NCBI GenBank assembly: GCA_001839685.1
Contig: MLAK01000616.1
Coordinates: 128,328-192,327 of the forward strand
Length of the DNA stretch: 64,000 nt
Direction: 5' to 3'
From: Tritrichomonas foetus
Taxonomy: Eukaryota > Parabasalia > Tritrichomonadida > Tritrichomonadidae
The notes beneath the pieces are model-generated. The model saw only the letters and a program-made list of their open reading frames with translations. It was not told the origin of the DNA and ran no database searches. The position numbers and the translations under genes were made by a program. Numbering within the stretch: the first letter of the stretch is position 1; each line of letters begins with the position of its first letter. Below, in pieces: positions 49,176 through 58,507 of this stretch.

Positions 49176-49901
49176 TGCATTTAAATATCCAAATCATGAT
49201 TACTTTCCAAAATAGAATCATTTATATCCTTCACTATTGCTAGTATTAATATAATTATTCGACATCGATATTTTGGCTTAGTTACACTCTTGTCCACGAA
49301 TCAATTATTTGACGGTGATGATGTAATTCAAAATAAATGAAATTTCATCATAAGAAATCAATATAATACATTGAAATAATATCTATGAAGTTTGAAAAAT
49401 CATAAATTTTCTTTCACGTGATTAATTTCTGAAAACATTAATTTCTACTGGCACACTAATTTATCCAAATTCATTAAATTCTGATGCAAACAAAGATTAT
49501 AGACCAACTGACTTTATTGAATAATAAATAAAGATAAATCATATCAAAATTTCGAACATCACTCAAAAGAGAGGACAACAGAGATCTCAAAAAGAAACTG
49601 CAACACTAGAATATACCACATAGATTTAAACTGAAGATCTAGAGTCTCAAAGAAATAAATATGCAGAATTTCTTTTCAATCTTCTGCGATTGATTCATTT
49701 GGAGATTTTGGGATTTTCACTTTTTCTGATCTAATCGGCAGTTGATATATAAAATAGGAATTTTCTTTTCTGAGATGTTTCAAATTTTGAGAGTATCTTT
49801 TCATACAAATTCTGTGGCTAAAACTCAATTGTACAGATTCTATTCAAATATTATATAATTAATTTTGAGTAAAGATTTCGGTTATTGAAGTGAAATGTAC
49901 T

Positions 49902-49908
49902 TCACTTC
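49902..49908 (+). promoter_or_regulatory. Inr of the PPP phosphatase gene
   Basis: TTCACTTCC contains TCA+1CT with A at 49904, 10 nt before the ATG at 49914. Confidence 0.6.
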
Positions 49909-49913
49909 CGTCG

Positions 49914-50966
49914 ATGCGTGATGCTGAACTTAATGAAATAATTTTCAACGTTCTCATCAGCCGCATTCGGAGGGAAAGTCATTGCACAGGATCAATGAAG
50001 ATCCGTGCCGTCAAAAAGCTTATCAAAGCCGCCAAATCAGTATTCGAAGCAGAAGAGATTCAATTGAAGCTTGCTGGTGATTTTATCGTTGTCGGCGACT
50101 TGCACGGAAACATCGACGACCTTCTGCAAATCTTCGAGACCTTCAATTACCCGCCAAATCAGAAATATGTTTTTCTTGGCGATTACATCGATCGAGGTCA
50201 CAACTCAATTGATGTACTTTTATTACTCTATTCACTAAAACTCAAATATCCACAACATATCTATCTTCTTCGGGGCAACCATGAATCAAAACGTTTATCC
50301 ACTTCCTACGGCTTTAAAGATGAATGCTTGTGCTTTCTCTCTAAGCGGTGCTACAACCTGTTCGTCAAATCATTCAATTATCTCCCAATTGCTGCAATTC
50401 TGAATGATAAAATATTTTGCGTCCATGGCGGACTTTCACCATCGATTTCATATTTAAGTGAAATTGATAAATTACAGAAGCCAGTCAGCGACGTTTCAAA
50501 TTCGATTGCAGCTGATTTATTATGGAGTGATCCATCGTCTGAAATTGATCATTTCAAAGTGTCACCACGTGGCTCAGGATACCTTTTTGGTGCTGATATT
50601 GTTGACCAATTTCTTGCTGATAATGAATTGAAATTAATCATTCGTGCACACGAATTTTGTCAAGACGGCTATCGATATACACTTGATAATTGCTTGACAA
50701 TATTTAGTGCTAATGATTATCAAAACAAATTGAATGAATCTGCTGTTGCAATTGTTACAGGCAGTGACGTTGAAATCTCTGTTCATATTCATACTTTTAA
50801 GAAAAATTTGCTTTTTTCATCTATCGATCATTTAATGTCATTCCCAGAATGGATCTTCAGTGAAACAAACCCAATGAAACCAGTTATTCCGCAAGTTACT
50901 GCTGAAGTTACATCCGAATTTTTCTCAGATGTTTCATCTCTCACTGAACAAATCATTTTTGCCTAA
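49914..50966 (+). CDS. PP1-like serine/threonine phosphatase, divergent
   Basis: 350 residues from ATG 49914; an in-frame GTG at 49890 precedes the Inr and is rejected. The PPP metal-binding set is complete: GDLHG (61-65), GDYIDRG (89-95), GNHE (121-124), HGGLSPS (171-177) and RAHE (244-247, H246). The spacing is that of PP1. Divergent points: the loop FSAPNY of classical PP1/PP2A reads FSANDY, RAHQ reads RAHE, and the N-terminus and C-terminal 50 residues have no match I recognise. Known role: dephosphorylation of Ser/Thr with two metals. Trichomonads carry an expanded PPP family; this looks like a lineage-specific PP1 paralogue. Activity is likely since catalytic residues are intact. Confidence 0.9.
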   Translation: MRDAELNEIIFNVLISRIRRESHCTGSMKIRAVKKLIKAAKSVFEAEEIQLKLAGDFIVVGDLHGNIDDLLQIFETFNYPPNQKYVFLGDYIDRGHNSIDVLLLLYSLKLKYPQHIYLLRGNHESKRLSTSYGFKDECLCFLSKRCYNLFVKSFNYLPIAAILNDKIFCVHGGLSPSISYLSEIDKLQKPVSDVSNSIAADLLWSDPSSEIDHFKVSPRGSGYLFGADIVDQFLADNELKLIIRAHEFCQDGYRYTLDNCLTIFSANDYQNKLNESAVAIVTGSDVEISVHIHTFKKNLLFSSIDHLMSFPEWIFSETNPMKPVIPQVTAEVTSEFFSDVSSLTEQIIFA

Positions 50967-51682
50967 GTCACTTGCTTTATAATGTTCATGCACTTTTAAC
51001 TTATAACTTACCTTTTCCATGATGTTATATTACCATATTATATTACTGCTTACTATCTTACGTTGTATTTATACTTTTATATTTCCATATTAAATAAAAA
51101 AAGGCGCTCTTTGGCGCAAATGGTGTTTTATACTTTTATAATAAAACGTGATTTCATATGAAGTTTTTTTCTATTTTTCATTATTAGATAATTTCTTTCT
51201 TTCATTTTCACATCAACTAAATGAATAAATTGAAGAATCCGAACAGTTGTCCCAAAGTTTATGACTTATATTATTTTTGAAAACAAAAAGTATTTTCATC
51301 AAAAAGATATATAAACAGTTTTTTCAATGAAATCCAAAAAGGCATAAACTTTTGGTCAAAAAGTGAAGAGTTTTTTTGGGAATTAAAATAAAACTGGATT
51401 AGTAATCTACTGGATTCCATCATTTTTGCATGTATTAACATCAGATTATAATGGTACATTTATAACATTTCTTGCTTATTTCATGGCAATATCAAATGGT
51501 GTTTTCTTAATTACCATCAACAATTCCATTTATAATTGAAAAATTATCATTCAGTGAAAAAAGGTTATCCTTTTCATTACAGTCAATATTAACATGAATA
51601 ATCAATAGTTTCACAATTTAATAATAACCATTGGAAACATCTCGATATATTGGTGTGGATTGTAGACTTCAAGCTTGTCTTC

Positions 51683-51716
<34 letters not shown>

Positions 51717-51741
51717 TCATATAATACTTTATTAACAAGAT
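50967..51741. other. Convergent intergenic region with A29 run
   Basis: 775 bases between two 3' ends. Features are a GGCGCTCTTTGGCGC stretch at about 51101-51116 and an uninterrupted A29 at 51683-51711. No gene is seen. Confidence 0.5.
51683..51711 (+). repeat. A29 homopolymer
   Basis: 29 consecutive A on the plus strand, 31 bases beyond the TMEM18 stop codon (T29 on that gene's own strand). The length may be unreliable in the assembly. Confidence 0.85.
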
Positions 51742-52209
51742 TTATTCATTTTTTGCATCTTTTTTTGTATGAAACAGCTTTTTGATAGCAGCAACAAAAG
51801 AAGAATCCCAGTTTAGTTTTAAGATGTCAAAAATCAGAAGACTTAAAAATATCACAGATATGATCAAAAGTGGAAGCGCCCAAAATGTAAACATAAAAAC
51901 ATAAGTTGATGATCCTAAAAAGTTGGTTGTGAAGTGTAGTGAATTCCAATACTTTTGAACAAGGTCATCCAATATTTGTGTTGATCCGATCAAAAAGCAC
52001 GTGATTGTAAAAAGTACTGATGAAACAATCATGTTTTTTCTGTAATAGAAAATTAAGAAAGCCCAAGTGATCAAAAAGAGGAATAACAGAATGATTGGAA
52101 TATCTGTAAAATGAATATCTTTTAACATTGACATTATTTGATGATGAAGCTGAGGTTCGCCTAAAACTGATGTAACATCGGCCTGTTCTTGAATCAGTGG
52201 GTCTTGCAT
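51742..52209 (-). CDS. TMEM18 family membrane protein
   Basis: 155 residues from ATG at 52209. After a 35-residue soluble N-terminus there are three membrane segments: about 38-57 (IPIILLFLFLITWAFLIFYY), 62-80, and 108-132 (ALPLLIISVIFLSLLIFDIL). TMEM18 marks are the pairing of the first two helices, a YW-containing segment (QKYWNSLHF), an aromatic/Ser stretch before the last helix (FLGSSTYVFMFTF), and a short basic tail (KKLFHTKKDAKNE). Known role: TMEM18 sits in the inner nuclear membrane and ER of animals and contacts chromatin through a basic C-terminus. The match is by pattern and length (about 140-155), not by catalytic residues. Confidence 0.75.
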   Translation of the reverse strand: MQDPLIQEQADVTSVLGEPQLHHQIMSMLKDIHFTDIPIILLFLFLITWAFLIFYYRKNMIVSSVLFTITCFLIGSTQILDDLVQKYWNSLHFTTNFLGSSTYVFMFTFWALPLLIISVIFLSLLIFDILKLNWDSSFVAAIKKLFHTKKDAKNE

Positions 52210-52565
52210 CAAAACTTGTAGAAAAGACGATTTTTTGATGAATTCAAATTCACCTCATTGATTGGCGAAATTTGGTCAAATCAACTGAAACAAAATTTTT
52301 GATGAATAAAAACTTTTCTAAGTCATAAATGGTCAGTGACTCATATCAATATATGACCAAATATCAAACGAAATAAATTAAATTCAAAATTAGTCTTTAA
52401 AATTCTATGTTTATTCAAATAATATATTAAATTCTAACAATATTTTATGATCTATCAATTGATAGCTGTTTTGATGCACCTCAGAGAAAAAACTGAGTGG
52501 TTTAAGGTAAAACAGATTGGAATGTATGGTGAATTTCCATGTACACTCTTATACAAATTGTGAAT
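52210..52565. other. Gene-free spacer
   Basis: 356 bases upstream of TMEM18, holding TTCACCTCATTGATTGGCGAAATTTGG at about 52247-52273 (two recurrent motifs together). No gene. Confidence 0.45.
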
Positions 52566-54020
52566 CTATGTTTTTGATTCAAGAAGTTTAGATTCGATCA
52601 TTTTCAATGTTTGCGTATAAACATTTCCGCCTCTTTTAATAGCGTCAAGTCTTTTATCATTTGACATTTTAATCCATTCGATAAATGATCGATCTAAATA
52701 TCCCATCTTTCCAAAAAACTTTTCAAAATAGTCGATTGTTTTTCTTTTTGGAAACAATCTTCTAAATTTCCTTAATTGTTTTCTCTCATCAATGAAATCT
52801 CCCACATTTACCATATCTGCAAAAATCGGTTCTTTCCAGTCCCATGGCGTTTCCTTTGATCTGTCAATGGAAACAATCGAGTTCCTCCATTCTGCATCAT
52901 ATAATTCGACTGCTTCACACGGATTTTCACTATTCGGGTCGCAATTGATGATTTTTCCTATGTTATACATTTCCGCCATTATTGCGTTTTTCTGAATTCG
53001 ATCAAGTTCTGAATCTTTACCACTCATTGAAGGCGAGATATTCACCTCCATTACCCAGCAATGTAAATTCTCATCAACGAGGACATCAAGCCCAAATAGT
53101 TCAAATGATGTTTGTCGATGTTTTATTAAAGATTGATGATACGGCCGAATTTTTGAAGCAGCTGCAACTAAACAACTTGTTGTAATTCTGTCAAATTCTG
53201 ATTTTAGTTTTGATGTATCAATTCCATCTTTTTCTAGCATTTCATATAGTTGCTGAAGTGATAATTTTTGTTGCTGGACAGAAAAATTGGAATCTTCACG
53301 ATTTATTGAAATATTAGTTAATTGCGAATGCAAATCATTAATATCGGAATTATATTCATGTGTTGCGAATCGAGCAAGACCATATTCATGTAAGTATATT
53401 CTAAGTGGTGCAATTGAAGTCACAAGAGCATATAATCTAATATCAAATTTATGCCGATTATTAATTAGTAAAGGCTTTTCTATATACTGTTGAACAACAT
53501 ATTTTTCTGGATCACCTTTGCTTGGAGGGTCACTTTCAGAACTCGACACGATTTTAATGCCTATTCCTTTCGATGACGATACTGGTTTTTCTATCCAAAG
53601 TTTTACATCTTTCCACTTTTTCTTTAGTTCATCCAAATCATCAGGCGTTGTATATGAAAGTGGATAAAAATCAACATCGCTTCCAATTTTTTCTTTGAGT
53701 TCTTTCATTCGATTGTGAAGTTCACTTTTCTTTCCAATAAAATAAGCGCCTGCAAAATGATTAATTTTTTGCCATGCAGCACATTTCTGGTATCCTGGTG
53801 GATCAAATTGCTGTCCCCATGAAATGTTCCATTTCCTTTTATTTTCGGTGTGCGGAAGTCCGGATCTGTTGAAAAAACGAGCTGTTAATTCGGCAATAAC
53901 GTTGTTTACGAAAAATAAATGAGTGGGATGTCTTGGTCTGGCTGGGTCCTCGAGATATGGAAAAGTCATATAGGAAAAAGGAAGAGGGTTTTCATCAAAA
54001 TAATGAATGATCTCTTCCAT
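52566..54020 (-). CDS. Tubulin tyrosine ligase-like (TTLL) enzyme, probable glutamylase
   Basis: 484 residues from ATG at 54020. An ATP-grasp TTL domain spans about 50-340. Visible blocks are KINHFAGAYFIGKKSEL, then WIEKPVSSSKGIGIKIV, YVVQQYIEKPLLINNRHKFD near 173-193 continuing as IRLYALVTS, then LHSQLTNISINRED, and FGLDVLVDENLHCWVMEVN near 305-325 (Mg/ATP-site Glu and Asn). The HKFDIRLY-type motif and following LRIYLHEYGLARFA are most like TTLL4/5-type enzymes, which add glutamate to tubulin tails. The extension after 340 is helical and basic, possibly microtubule-binding. Monoglycylases are an alternative. Its product is the preferred substrate type for katanin (7141-8613). Confidence 0.88.
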   Translation of the reverse strand: MEEIIHYFDENPLPFSYMTFPYLEDPARPRHPTHLFFVNNVIAELTARFFNRSGLPHTENKRKWNISWGQQFDPPGYQKCAAWQKINHFAGAYFIGKKSELHNRMKELKEKIGSDVDFYPLSYTTPDDLDELKKKWKDVKLWIEKPVSSSKGIGIKIVSSSESDPPSKGDPEKYVVQQYIEKPLLINNRHKFDIRLYALVTSIAPLRIYLHEYGLARFATHEYNSDINDLHSQLTNISINREDSNFSVQQQKLSLQQLYEMLEKDGIDTSKLKSEFDRITTSCLVAAASKIRPYHQSLIKHRQTSFELFGLDVLVDENLHCWVMEVNISPSMSGKDSELDRIQKNAIMAEMYNIGKIINCDPNSENPCEAVELYDAEWRNSIVSIDRSKETPWDWKEPIFADMVNVGDFIDERKQLRKFRRLFPKRKTIDYFEKFFGKMGYLDRSFIEWIKMSNDKRLDAIKRGGNVYTQTLKMIESKLLESKT

Positions 54021-54173
54021 TGAATGGTCATTAATTTCAATGTTTAAATGGCTACAATTCTTTGAGTAAAATGACCATATATATCAAGAAAACATTGGTG
54101 ATCTCAGAAATATTAAGAATTTAAATGGTCTGATATTGAGTGCTTATGACCAGATTTCCAAATGGCACTTTTG

Positions 54174-54200
54174 TATATAGGCAAATTTAAAGGTGAAATC
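54174..54200 (+). promoter_or_regulatory. Promoter-like element upstream of TMEM43-like gene
   Basis: TATATAG-GC-AAATTTAAAGGTGAAATC, ending 38 bases before the Inr. It is nearly identical to the element at 49149-49175 and is shared with the divergent TTLL promoter region. Confidence 0.45.
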
Positions 54201-54237
54201 AGTTTTATCATCATTGGATAACCTCCATCAAAGTTTT

Positions 54238-54244
54238 TCATTAA
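54238..54244 (+). promoter_or_regulatory. Inr of the TMEM43-like gene
   Basis: TCATTAA with A+1 at 54240, 9 nt before ATG 54249. Confidence 0.55.
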
Positions 54245-54248
54245 ATTC

Positions 54249-55430
54249 ATGGATGCAGCTTTCTTAAATCCAAGAACATCGTTGCTTTCTCAGGTGTTAT
54301 ATGGATTATTACTTTTTTCTTTTTATCTTGCCCACCTTTTTATAAAATGTGATGCAGTTAATTATATTATTGATTTAAAAAAAAATACTACTAAAATAGA
54401 TCCTTATGCCAACATAACTGATAATGAAAATCAATCTAGTAAATATGTTTATTTTTATGTAGAAAATATTACATATCCAACATATTTTGATTCTTTTTTC
54501 AATTTTGAAAGCTTTGGCGGATGCCTCACAAGGAAAGTTGAATACTGTCAATATAAAGAAATTAATGAAACAAGTGAATCATCTTATTCTAAAATATGGA
54601 GCTCCCAACTAATCAATTCCACAAATTTTGTGAATCAGAAATATCAAAATCCCGAAATTCCAGAAGTTTTAGAAAATTTTGAACCTTATGTAAGATATAA
54701 TAATGTAACTATTGGTAATTATGTATTAAATCAAAGTTTATTTGATAACATTAAACCTTTATATTATATGGAACCAATGAATGAACATCGAGAAAAATTT
54801 CGCGAATCTAATGCGTCAAAAATTTTTCAATACTTGCGGTTTGGCTGGTTTTATTATTCATTTCATAATGATACAAGATTTAGATTAGATTACATCAAAC
54901 AAGATATATCCATAGAACAGGAAGAATTATCAACAACTGAATATCAACGCAAAGTTTTGAATAAATTTTTTAAAATGTGTTATCCGGGTGACATTCGAGT
55001 CCGATTTGAATTATTTGCACCAAGAAATGTCACAGTTTTTGCTTTGAGAATAAATGATACTTTAGTTAATATTCCAAATGCAAATATTAGAAATGTAAAT
55101 CATATTAAGCCTTTACATAGAAAGTATGCATCCCTTGATGATGTTTTGAATGTTATTCAGCCTGATAATTCTGTTGATGAAACAATTGTCACTTTCAATA
55201 GTTTTATTGGAGTACCTACTCTAATTATATTGATTATTCAATTATCAGCTTATTATTTTGGCGATTCAAAGGGAAGTGCATGGTTTATTGTTTTGATCGG
55301 ATGTTTTAATTTGACTTTGAAAAGCTTCTTCTACAATTATTGGTATTTAAATAAGATTTTTTGGTATACCGTTTTATTAGTGTGGATTATTCTTGGGATA
55401 TATTGGAAGATCCTTACTCCACCTACATAA
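54249..55430 (+). CDS. TMEM43 (LUMA) family membrane protein
   Basis: 393 residues from ATG 54249 with a good Inr. One membrane segment (about 13-33) is followed by a lumenal loop of about 285 residues with many N-glycosylation sequons (NTT, NIT, NET, NST, NVT, NQS and others). Three C-terminal membrane segments follow near 318-335, 344-360 and 368-386. Conserved TMEM43 blocks are visible: WSSQLINSTNFVNQKYQNP, FEPYVRYNNVTIGNYVLNQS and PGDIRVRFELFAPRNVTVFA (animal family: W-S-E-I-V-N-S-F, then a V-G-x-F-x-L block, then GDLRVSF). Known role: TMEM43 lies in the inner nuclear membrane/ER and binds lamins and emerin in animals. Its function in lamin-lacking protists is unknown. Confidence 0.75.
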   Translation: MDAAFLNPRTSLLSQVLYGLLLFSFYLAHLFIKCDAVNYIIDLKKNTTKIDPYANITDNENQSSKYVYFYVENITYPTYFDSFFNFESFGGCLTRKVEYCQYKEINETSESSYSKIWSSQLINSTNFVNQKYQNPEIPEVLENFEPYVRYNNVTIGNYVLNQSLFDNIKPLYYMEPMNEHREKFRESNASKIFQYLRFGWFYYSFHNDTRFRLDYIKQDISIEQEELSTTEYQRKVLNKFFKMCYPGDIRVRFELFAPRNVTVFALRINDTLVNIPNANIRNVNHIKPLHRKYASLDDVLNVIQPDNSVDETIVTFNSFIGVPTLIILIIQLSAYYFGDSKGSAWFIVLIGCFNLTLKSFFYNYWYLNKIFWYTVLLVWIILGIYWKILTPPT

Positions 55431-55823
55431 ATGAATGATATGGATTATTAGTAGACAATATTCATATCTCTGCAATGTTTAAGTGAAAATTGTTGATTAC
55501 TGCATTTCATAATTTCTGATCTTTACTGTTTGTAATTATAAGATGATAAAATCTGAACATATGAAAACCTATATATATGTTTAGAAAAGAGAACATCCAA
55601 TCGGATTCTAAATATATTTTTTTGATAAATTATTTTTAATTTTTCTATAATTGTCTTTTAATGCTTTTTGAAAGCATTTAAGATATTTAAAAAGATGGTA
55701 ATATATATGATATTATTCAGAATTAATAATAAATTCCTTCTTTCGATTTTAGGTGATATTTACTGTGCATATAAAGCTAAATCATAAATAATAAATCAAA
55801 TACAAAATGAATTCAAACATTTA
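55431..55823. other. Convergent intergenic region
   Basis: 393 AT-rich bases between two 3' ends; no gene or repeat seen. Confidence 0.5.
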
Positions 55824-57908
55824 TTACTCAATACCAAAGCCTTCACAATTTTCAATACATACTTGTAAGTTCCTTTTGATTATATCTTTATTTTTGTAAT
55901 CTGGCAAAGACAGTGTTTTCATACAAGTGTGACTAATTGGTAGTTTTTTGGTATCTGCTGTTCTTTGTATAACAAGACCGATATTTCCAAGCCCTTTAAG
56001 TGGAGGTTTACTTGTACCAACAGTAAACAACAACAATTTCGATTTATCTTTTTCAGTTAATTCATCAAAAGCTTCCCAAAACATCAGTACAGTTGGTGAT
56101 TGTGAATCATAACCATCTGAATAAACAGTATGATTCTTCAAATCATCCCAATTGAAGACTTCTGGACCAGATACCAAAATATCAAGTTCTTCCGGATAAA
56201 TCAACTTCATCGACATTGAATTACAAACACGAAGAAATCCATCTTTGAAAGCCTCAAATTGATTCTTAATAGAATTATCTAAAATCCAATTTATATACAA
56301 TTGTATATAATTATTAACATTTTCATTAGTAACAGGAATATTTCGTCCATTTTCTATGAAATCAACAGTTTTAAGTGTTCCATAAACTCTATAATCATAT
56401 GAAAATGTAAGATATGTTTCGGAAACATCATCAGACATTCTTAATTTTTCCAGATTCTCAGCTACATCTTTTTTAATTTCAGCTAGATCTTTAAGAGTAT
56501 ATACACTTTTACCTTGTAGTTTTTTATACAAAATAACTGGAAATCTAATTGGCAAAATAACAGAATTATTTATAGCCAATCCTATCAAGATACCAATAAT
56601 TCGGAAGTATTGTAAATTATGTTCATCAAAAGTCGAATTTAAAGAAAACCAATAAAATCTATCTTCAATTAAATCAAACATTCCATAATCAGGCGAAAAA
56701 ATCATAGATGTAATTAAATAAAAGTATTCTCTCGAAACACCACCAGCATCAACTCCTTTTTCACCTTTGAATGTTATGTAAAGTTTCTTAGAAAGATCAA
56801 TTTTACTTTTATTCATTAATTGAGAAATTGTATCTTTAATCATATTTTGTCGATTTACTTCTAGAGTAAGGAGGAAATCAGATGGCTTTGTATTTTCATT
56901 AATTGTGACACCTGAACCTTGCGCAGATTCCATAATTGCTTGTGCTTCAACTTCACGGACTTCATCTTTAAATGGTAACGTCAAAATCATTGGATAATTC
57001 AAAAAACTAAATCTACTATTCAAAAATTCAACAAGTTCATGATTTGGTGATAGAATATCAGATAAAGCTTCATTTGCGAATTCTTGAATAGAAATTGGAT
57101 CGTTCATTTCACAGGAAACGATAAATAATGATTGAATGAATGTTAAAAGTTGTTTGACTGAATCACTCTGCCTAACAATTAACCGATGATTTGGTTTAAT
57201 ACAATATAATGTCAAATTTGTTTCAGCAGTCGCAAGAATTCGCTTCATGAATTTTGGTAAATTTTTTAATGAATCCGTAAAAATTCTCTTACATTTCGGA
57301 ATGAGATTATTGATGCTTGTTATCAAAGGTATATATATATCATTAAAATAAGGATATAGTGTAAAATTACCAAAAGATAAAACAATAAGAATAGTGCGCA
57401 ATTGATGTAAAGCAGAGATTTCTTTTGATACTAGGGAATCAATGACTTTATGATAATTTGGATATAAGCCCTTAAGTTCAGTTTGCCTACGAATTGAAGC
57501 ATCATAAAAGTCACTAATTAAATCATCATCGACGCACAAGTCTTGTTGTGAAAAAGCATCACTTTCTAAATCATATAAACAAAATGCCAAGTAATCAATA
57601 TTTGAAATAATTGATTCCAATTCGGAAATTTCAAGATCCGAATTTTCATGAATTAATGAATTCGTAAAAACTTGAAATATATAAACAGATTCAAAAATAT
57701 CATTGTCATATATAAGAGGATTCAAATTTTTACAAATATTGTCTCGATTCTTGATCAGTTCATACGCCAATTCTTCAATTTCTTCATCATCAACATTTTC
57801 GAATTGAAAATTTGGGCAACTTTTGCAAGACGGGTTTGTACAGATAGGACTTTGGCATCCAACAGTTAATTGCTGAATAAAAGCCTCTAAAAGTTCTTCA
57901 TTTTCCAT
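55824..57908 (-). CDS. UBE3A (E6AP)-like HECT ubiquitin ligase
   Basis: 694 residues from ATG at 57908. An N-terminal AZUL zinc finger is visible (QLTVGCQSPICTNPSCKSCP; C18, C23, C28, C31), the signature of UBE3A. A helical middle follows, and the HECT domain spans about 345-694: LYITFKGEKGVDAGGVSREY, LQYFRIIGILIGLAINNSV and the catalytic loop SHTCMKTLSLPDY with C662. The protein ends in an acidic/aromatic GFGIE like the GFGML of UBE3A. Known role: thioester-forming E3 transferring ubiquitin, with AZUL docking to proteasome subunit Rpn10. At 694 residues it is shorter than animal UBE3A (about 850). The initiator is a CCTTTT element 4 to 9 nt before ATG. Confidence 0.92.
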   Translation of the reverse strand: MENEELLEAFIQQLTVGCQSPICTNPSCKSCPNFQFENVDDEEIEELAYELIKNRDNICKNLNPLIYDNDIFESVYIFQVFTNSLIHENSDLEISELESIISNIDYLAFCLYDLESDAFSQQDLCVDDDLISDFYDASIRRQTELKGLYPNYHKVIDSLVSKEISALHQLRTILIVLSFGNFTLYPYFNDIYIPLITSINNLIPKCKRIFTDSLKNLPKFMKRILATAETNLTLYCIKPNHRLIVRQSDSVKQLLTFIQSLFIVSCEMNDPISIQEFANEALSDILSPNHELVEFLNSRFSFLNYPMILTLPFKDEVREVEAQAIMESAQGSGVTINENTKPSDFLLTLEVNRQNMIKDTISQLMNKSKIDLSKKLYITFKGEKGVDAGGVSREYFYLITSMIFSPDYGMFDLIEDRFYWFSLNSTFDEHNLQYFRIIGILIGLAINNSVILPIRFPVILYKKLQGKSVYTLKDLAEIKKDVAENLEKLRMSDDVSETYLTFSYDYRVYGTLKTVDFIENGRNIPVTNENVNNYIQLYINWILDNSIKNQFEAFKDGFLRVCNSMSMKLIYPEELDILVSGPEVFNWDDLKNHTVYSDGYDSQSPTVLMFWEAFDELTEKDKSKLLLFTVGTSKPPLKGLGNIGLVIQRTADTKKLPISHTCMKTLSLPDYKNKDIIKRNLQVCIENCEGFGIE

Positions 57909-57911
57909 AAC

Positions 57912-57917
57912 AAAAGG
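57912..57917 (-). promoter_or_regulatory. M5-type initiator of the HECT gene
   Basis: The minus strand reads ATCCTTTTGTTATG; CCTTTT ends 3 nt before the ATG. Confidence 0.5.
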
Positions 57918-58093
57918 ATTTTTCTACTTTTACTGAAAAAGTTTTCTGATTTACGTAAAACTTCTGAAAAATAAAAATATGGCTTATTAGCAAAAACAAG
58001 AAAAAAGTTTCAAAAAATATATTAAAATAAGAATATTATAATAAAATTGAACAAATCTTATTCTTTTAAAAAATCGTCTGCAAGAATCTAGAT

Positions 58094-58507
58094 CTAGTAG
58101 TTCTGGCCGTCAGGTGGTTGTTGAAGATTTCCATACTTTTTCATCAAATTTGAAATTTCAATTAAAATAACGAGAATTGTCGTGGCTGGCCTCCAGTCTT
58201 TCAAAAGTGGGAAATTGTTGATAATGATATTGCCATTTCCATCAACGAATGGAAGATTGACGCGAGTGATGAAGGAAACAGTTGGTGGCTGCTTTGGGTA
58301 ATTTTCGCCGCAGTAGAATTTAATACTGACCATTCTGGAGTCAAAACGTGTTCCTGGTGATCCATGGATTGTTCCGACCCAATTTGACAATGTAGAGTCG
58401 CCATTATCCATTAAACCGAAAGAAATGTTTGGTGGAATGTCTTGCCCTTTTTCGCCAACTTCGAGTTCTTCGAGAAGTCTGAAATTTCTTGGAACTTCGA
58501 CTGCCAT
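58094..58507 (-). CDS. Ubiquitin-conjugating enzyme variant (UEV, Mms2/Uev1 type)
   Basis: 137 residues from ATG at 58507, a full UBC fold. N-terminal VPRNFRLLEELEVGEKGQ is almost identical to animal Mms2/Uev1. WVGTIHGSPGT and YPKQPPTVSFITRVNL follow. There is no cysteine at the E2 active-site position; the segment reads INNFPLLKDWRPATTILVIL. Ends PQ-like QQPPDGQNY, as in the family. Known role: UEV pairs with Ubc13 to build Lys63 ubiquitin chains for DNA-damage tolerance and signalling. The Ubc13 partner is not in this window. The HECT ligase next door (57908) is a different ubiquitin pathway component. Confidence 0.93.
   Translation of the reverse strand: MAVEVPRNFRLLEELEVGEKGQDIPPNISFGLMDNGDSTLSNWVGTIHGSPGTRFDSRMVSIKFYCGENYPKQPPTVSFITRVNLPFVDGNGNIIINNFPLLKDWRPATTILVILIEISNLMKKYGNLQQPPDGQNY

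Larger units (their letters stand above)
47669..49913. other. Largest gene-free region, with one ambiguous base
   Basis: 2245 AT-rich bases between divergent genes. It contains the possible gene relic (to about 48023), one unresolved base N at 48279, an orphan promoter-like element at 49149-49175 with Inr-like TCA motifs just downstream, and the phosphatase Inr at its right edge. No tRNA, tandem repeat or long open frame. Confidence 0.5.

Noticed and set aside
51101..51116. GGCGCTCTTTGGCGC as a terminator hairpin
   Set aside because: Only a 4-bp self-complementary core; no stable stem, and such terminators are not used for eukaryotic mRNA genes.
51683..51711. A29 run as a retroposed poly(A) tail
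   Set aside because: The only adjacent gene (TMEM18) reads toward it on the minus strand, where the run is T29, so it is not that gene's tail; a simple homopolymer is the more economical reading.
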